This document shows positions 4,772 through 6,015 of a stretch of 6,015 nucleotides of DNA, piece after piece; the first letter of the stretch is position 1; the number at the start of each line of letters is the position of its first letter. This stretch comes from Gammaproteobacteria bacterium (GTDB lineage: Bacteria > Pseudomonadota > Gammaproteobacteria > JAABTG01). The notes below the pieces were generated by a model. The model was not told the origin of the DNA. It ran no database searches and saw nothing but the letters and a program-made list of their open reading frames with translations. The position numbers and the translations under genes are program-made. The stretch lies in contig JASJBY010000282.1 of NCBI GenBank assembly GCA_030066245.1, positions 1 to 6,015 of the forward strand, written 5' to 3'.

Positions 4772-5425
4772 TTAGTCCCCGGGCAGGCTGTCAATGGCCT
4801 CCTGCACCGCCTCCCGCACCTCCGGCTCGGGATCCTCGCGGCGCGCGTACAGGTAGGGCAGTGCCTCGGCGCTTCCCGTCAGAGACAGGGCGTGGCAGGC
4901 ATCGGTACGGATCCGGGCATCCTTGTGTTCGGTGAGTAGCCCCAGCTGGGTCACGACCGACGCGGTCAGTCCGCTGCCCTCCAGCTCTTCCAGGACAGCC
5001 ATGACACCGATGCGGGTGTTGATGCCCGTTTCAGGCCCGCCGAGCAAGCCCACAAGGGCGTCCAGGTAGGCCGGCTGCGCACGCACCATGTCCTCGACCC
5101 TGCGCAGTTGGCCCGTCTTTAGCAGCTCGTCCAGATAGGCGGCCATGCCGGCCGGGCTGTTGAACTGCTCAGCCCAGCGTCGAAGCTCCTCGGGACCGCG
5201 CAGCCCATCCAGCTCAAACGGGCCCATTCGCGTCCAGGGCACGGAGCGTATGCCGAGACCCTGCGCTTGTTCGGGCCGCGCGGCGATGTTGACGATCTCC
5301 AGGCGAGCGACCACCGCCTCTTTCACCAGCCCCGACAGGGCTTCCAGTACCGCCGCGCAATGGGGACAGCCGGGCGCAATGAGCAGCAGCACATCCGGTG
5401 CGGTCGATTGGCCGCCGGCGCTCAC
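4772..5425 (-). CDS. Thioredoxin-like (CPHC) protein with C-terminal HEAT repeats
   Basis: This protein has 217 residues from the GTG at 5425-5423. That start overlaps the stop of the upstream nuclease gene as GTGA, indicating translational coupling. A longer frame to 5560 is open but only overlaps the upstream gene. Residues 11-90 look like a thioredoxin fold: strand VLLLIAP, redox motif Cys20-Pro-His-Cys23 (as in DsbA), strand ARLEIVNIA, and a candidate cis-proline Pro63 in RSVPW. Residues from about 120 onward form helical HEAT-like repeats (RIGVMAVLEELEGSG, then IRTDACHALSLTGSAEALPYL and PEVREAVQEAIDSL). There is no signal peptide, so it is probably cytoplasmic, unlike DsbA. The substrate is unknown. 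The HEAT part probably binds a partner. The motif is solid and the role is not. Confidence 0.8.
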   Translation of the reverse strand: MSAGGQSTAPDVLLLIAPGCPHCAAVLEALSGLVKEAVVARLEIVNIAARPEQAQGLGIRSVPWTRMGPFELDGLRGPEELRRWAEQFNSPAGMAAYLDELLKTGQLRRVEDMVRAQPAYLDALVGLLGGPETGINTRIGVMAVLEELEGSGLTASVVTQLGLLTEHKDARIRTDACHALSLTGSAEALPYLYARREDPEPEVREAVQEAIDSLPGD

Positions 5426-6015
5426 GGGGAGGCACGCGAATACACGGCCAGGGCGGCCTGTGAAGGGGTGATCTCCGCCAGCACGCCGCGATGGTCCGAG
5501 ACGCTCTCCGGCAGGGTTTCGTAGGCGACGAACTTCAGCTCGCGCGAGATCAGGATCCAATCCAGTCTGCTGTCGTGGCGGGGGAAAGTCGCCAGCTCAC
5601 TACCGGTACCGCCCAGCGTCGACAGGCAGAGCTCCGTCGCAATCAATCGCACGGCGGAATCCTCACGGCTCCACTGGCTGTTGAAGTCGCCCATCACCAC
5701 CACCGCGTTGCCGCGCTGCTTGAGGGTGGCGATCAGCTCAGCTGCCTGAGCGCGCCGCGCCGCCTCGCTCAGGAAATCCAGGTGCAGGGACACCACGTCG
5801 ACGGCAATCGACGGTGCGTCCGGCCACGGCAGCGTTGCCACCACAAAACCTTTGGGAAAGGGAGACAGATCCGGGTCGAACGTGACCGAGGCCGGGTTGC
5901 TTGGCCGTATCCGGGTGGCCAGGGCCGTGCCGTAGGAAAGACCGGGTCCTTTCACGTGTTCGGCATGCACCACGTACCGCAGCCCGGTGCTGGTCGCCAG
6001 ATACTCCACGTGGTC
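5422..6015 (-). CDS. Endonuclease/exonuclease/phosphatase-family protein, N-terminus outside window
   Basis: At least 197 residues are visible. The frame is open through the right edge (GAC-CAC-GTG at 6015-6007), and the N-terminal strands with the metal-binding Asn and Glu are not in view. The GTG at 6009 should not be taken as the true start. Visible EEP motifs in order are SLHLD (His codon 5782-5784), MGDFNSQW (Asp/Asn near 5680-5691), SRLDWILIS and SDHRG (His codon 5491-5493). These make up the catalytic core of the DNase I/exonuclease III/sphingomyelinase superfamily, which cleaves phosphodiester bonds with divalent metal. Substrate type (DNA, lipid or nucleotide) cannot be told. It overlaps the next gene by four bases (GTGA). 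Confidence 0.88.
   Translation of the reverse strand, partial: DHVEYLATSTGLRYVVHAEHVKGPGLSYGTALATRIRPSNPASVTFDPDLSPFPKGFVVATLPWPDAPSIAVDVVSLHLDFLSEAARRAQAAELIATLKQRGNAVVVMGDFNSQWSREDSAVRLIATELCLSTLGGTGSELATFPRHDSRLDWILISRELKFVAYETLPESVSDHRGVLAEITPSQAALAVYSRASP

Noticed and set aside
5426..5560. Upstream extension of the thioredoxin/HEAT protein to 262 residues
   Set aside because: The extra 45 residues overlap the nuclease gene and resemble out-of-frame translation. The GTGA overlap gives a better start.

Overview
This window looks like a GC-rich gammaproteobacterial chromosome segment. The reasons are an E. coli-type LexA with a canonical 20-bp SOS box, ImuA and ImuB proteins with typical proteobacterial ends, and a TusA-type sulfur carrier. 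A member of the Chromatiales/Ectothiorhodospiraceae is possible, but that is a guess from general style and not from any marker gene.

Left part (1-726): a mostly non-coding stretch holds a perfect 16-bp AT-rich palindrome (48-63), a weak promoter candidate and a possible 16-codon ORF (265-315). A small unrecognised gene (309-503, minus strand) follows, divergent from lexA. Its start is set by a good Shine-Dalgarno sequence before an internal GTG.

Centre (678-3790): a plus-strand SOS mutagenesis cassette, lexA-imuA-imuB. It has one LexA box overlapping the lexA promoter and ends in an intrinsic terminator at 3756-3790. lexA and imuA are separated by a degenerate 7-bp tandem array of about 115 bp. 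ImuB has lost the Y-family catalytic acidic residues, as expected for the family, and keeps a candidate beta-clamp-binding motif. The usual third member, dnaE2/imuC, is absent: the cassette stops at imuB and the next gene is convergent.

Right part (3778-6015, all minus strand): transcription runs leftward. First come an endonuclease/exonuclease/phosphatase-family protein (cut by the window edge) and a CPHC thioredoxin-like/HEAT-repeat protein, whose stop and start codons overlap as GTGA. Then come a TetR-family repressor and a TusA-like sulfurtransferase. Two near-identical 16-bp operator-like sites (14/16 matches) lie upstream of tetR and of the tusA-like gene. The first fills the 17-bp spacer between an excellent -35 and -10, which strongly suggests autorepression by TetR and co-control of the sulfur carrier. 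The TetR protein has a lone Cys108 in a GCPFGNL context, matching the place of the redox-sensing cysteine of NemR, so an electrophile- or oxidant-responsive TetR/TusA unit is a reasonable hypothesis.

I found no tRNA, rRNA, CRISPR array, insertion sequence or prophage gene.
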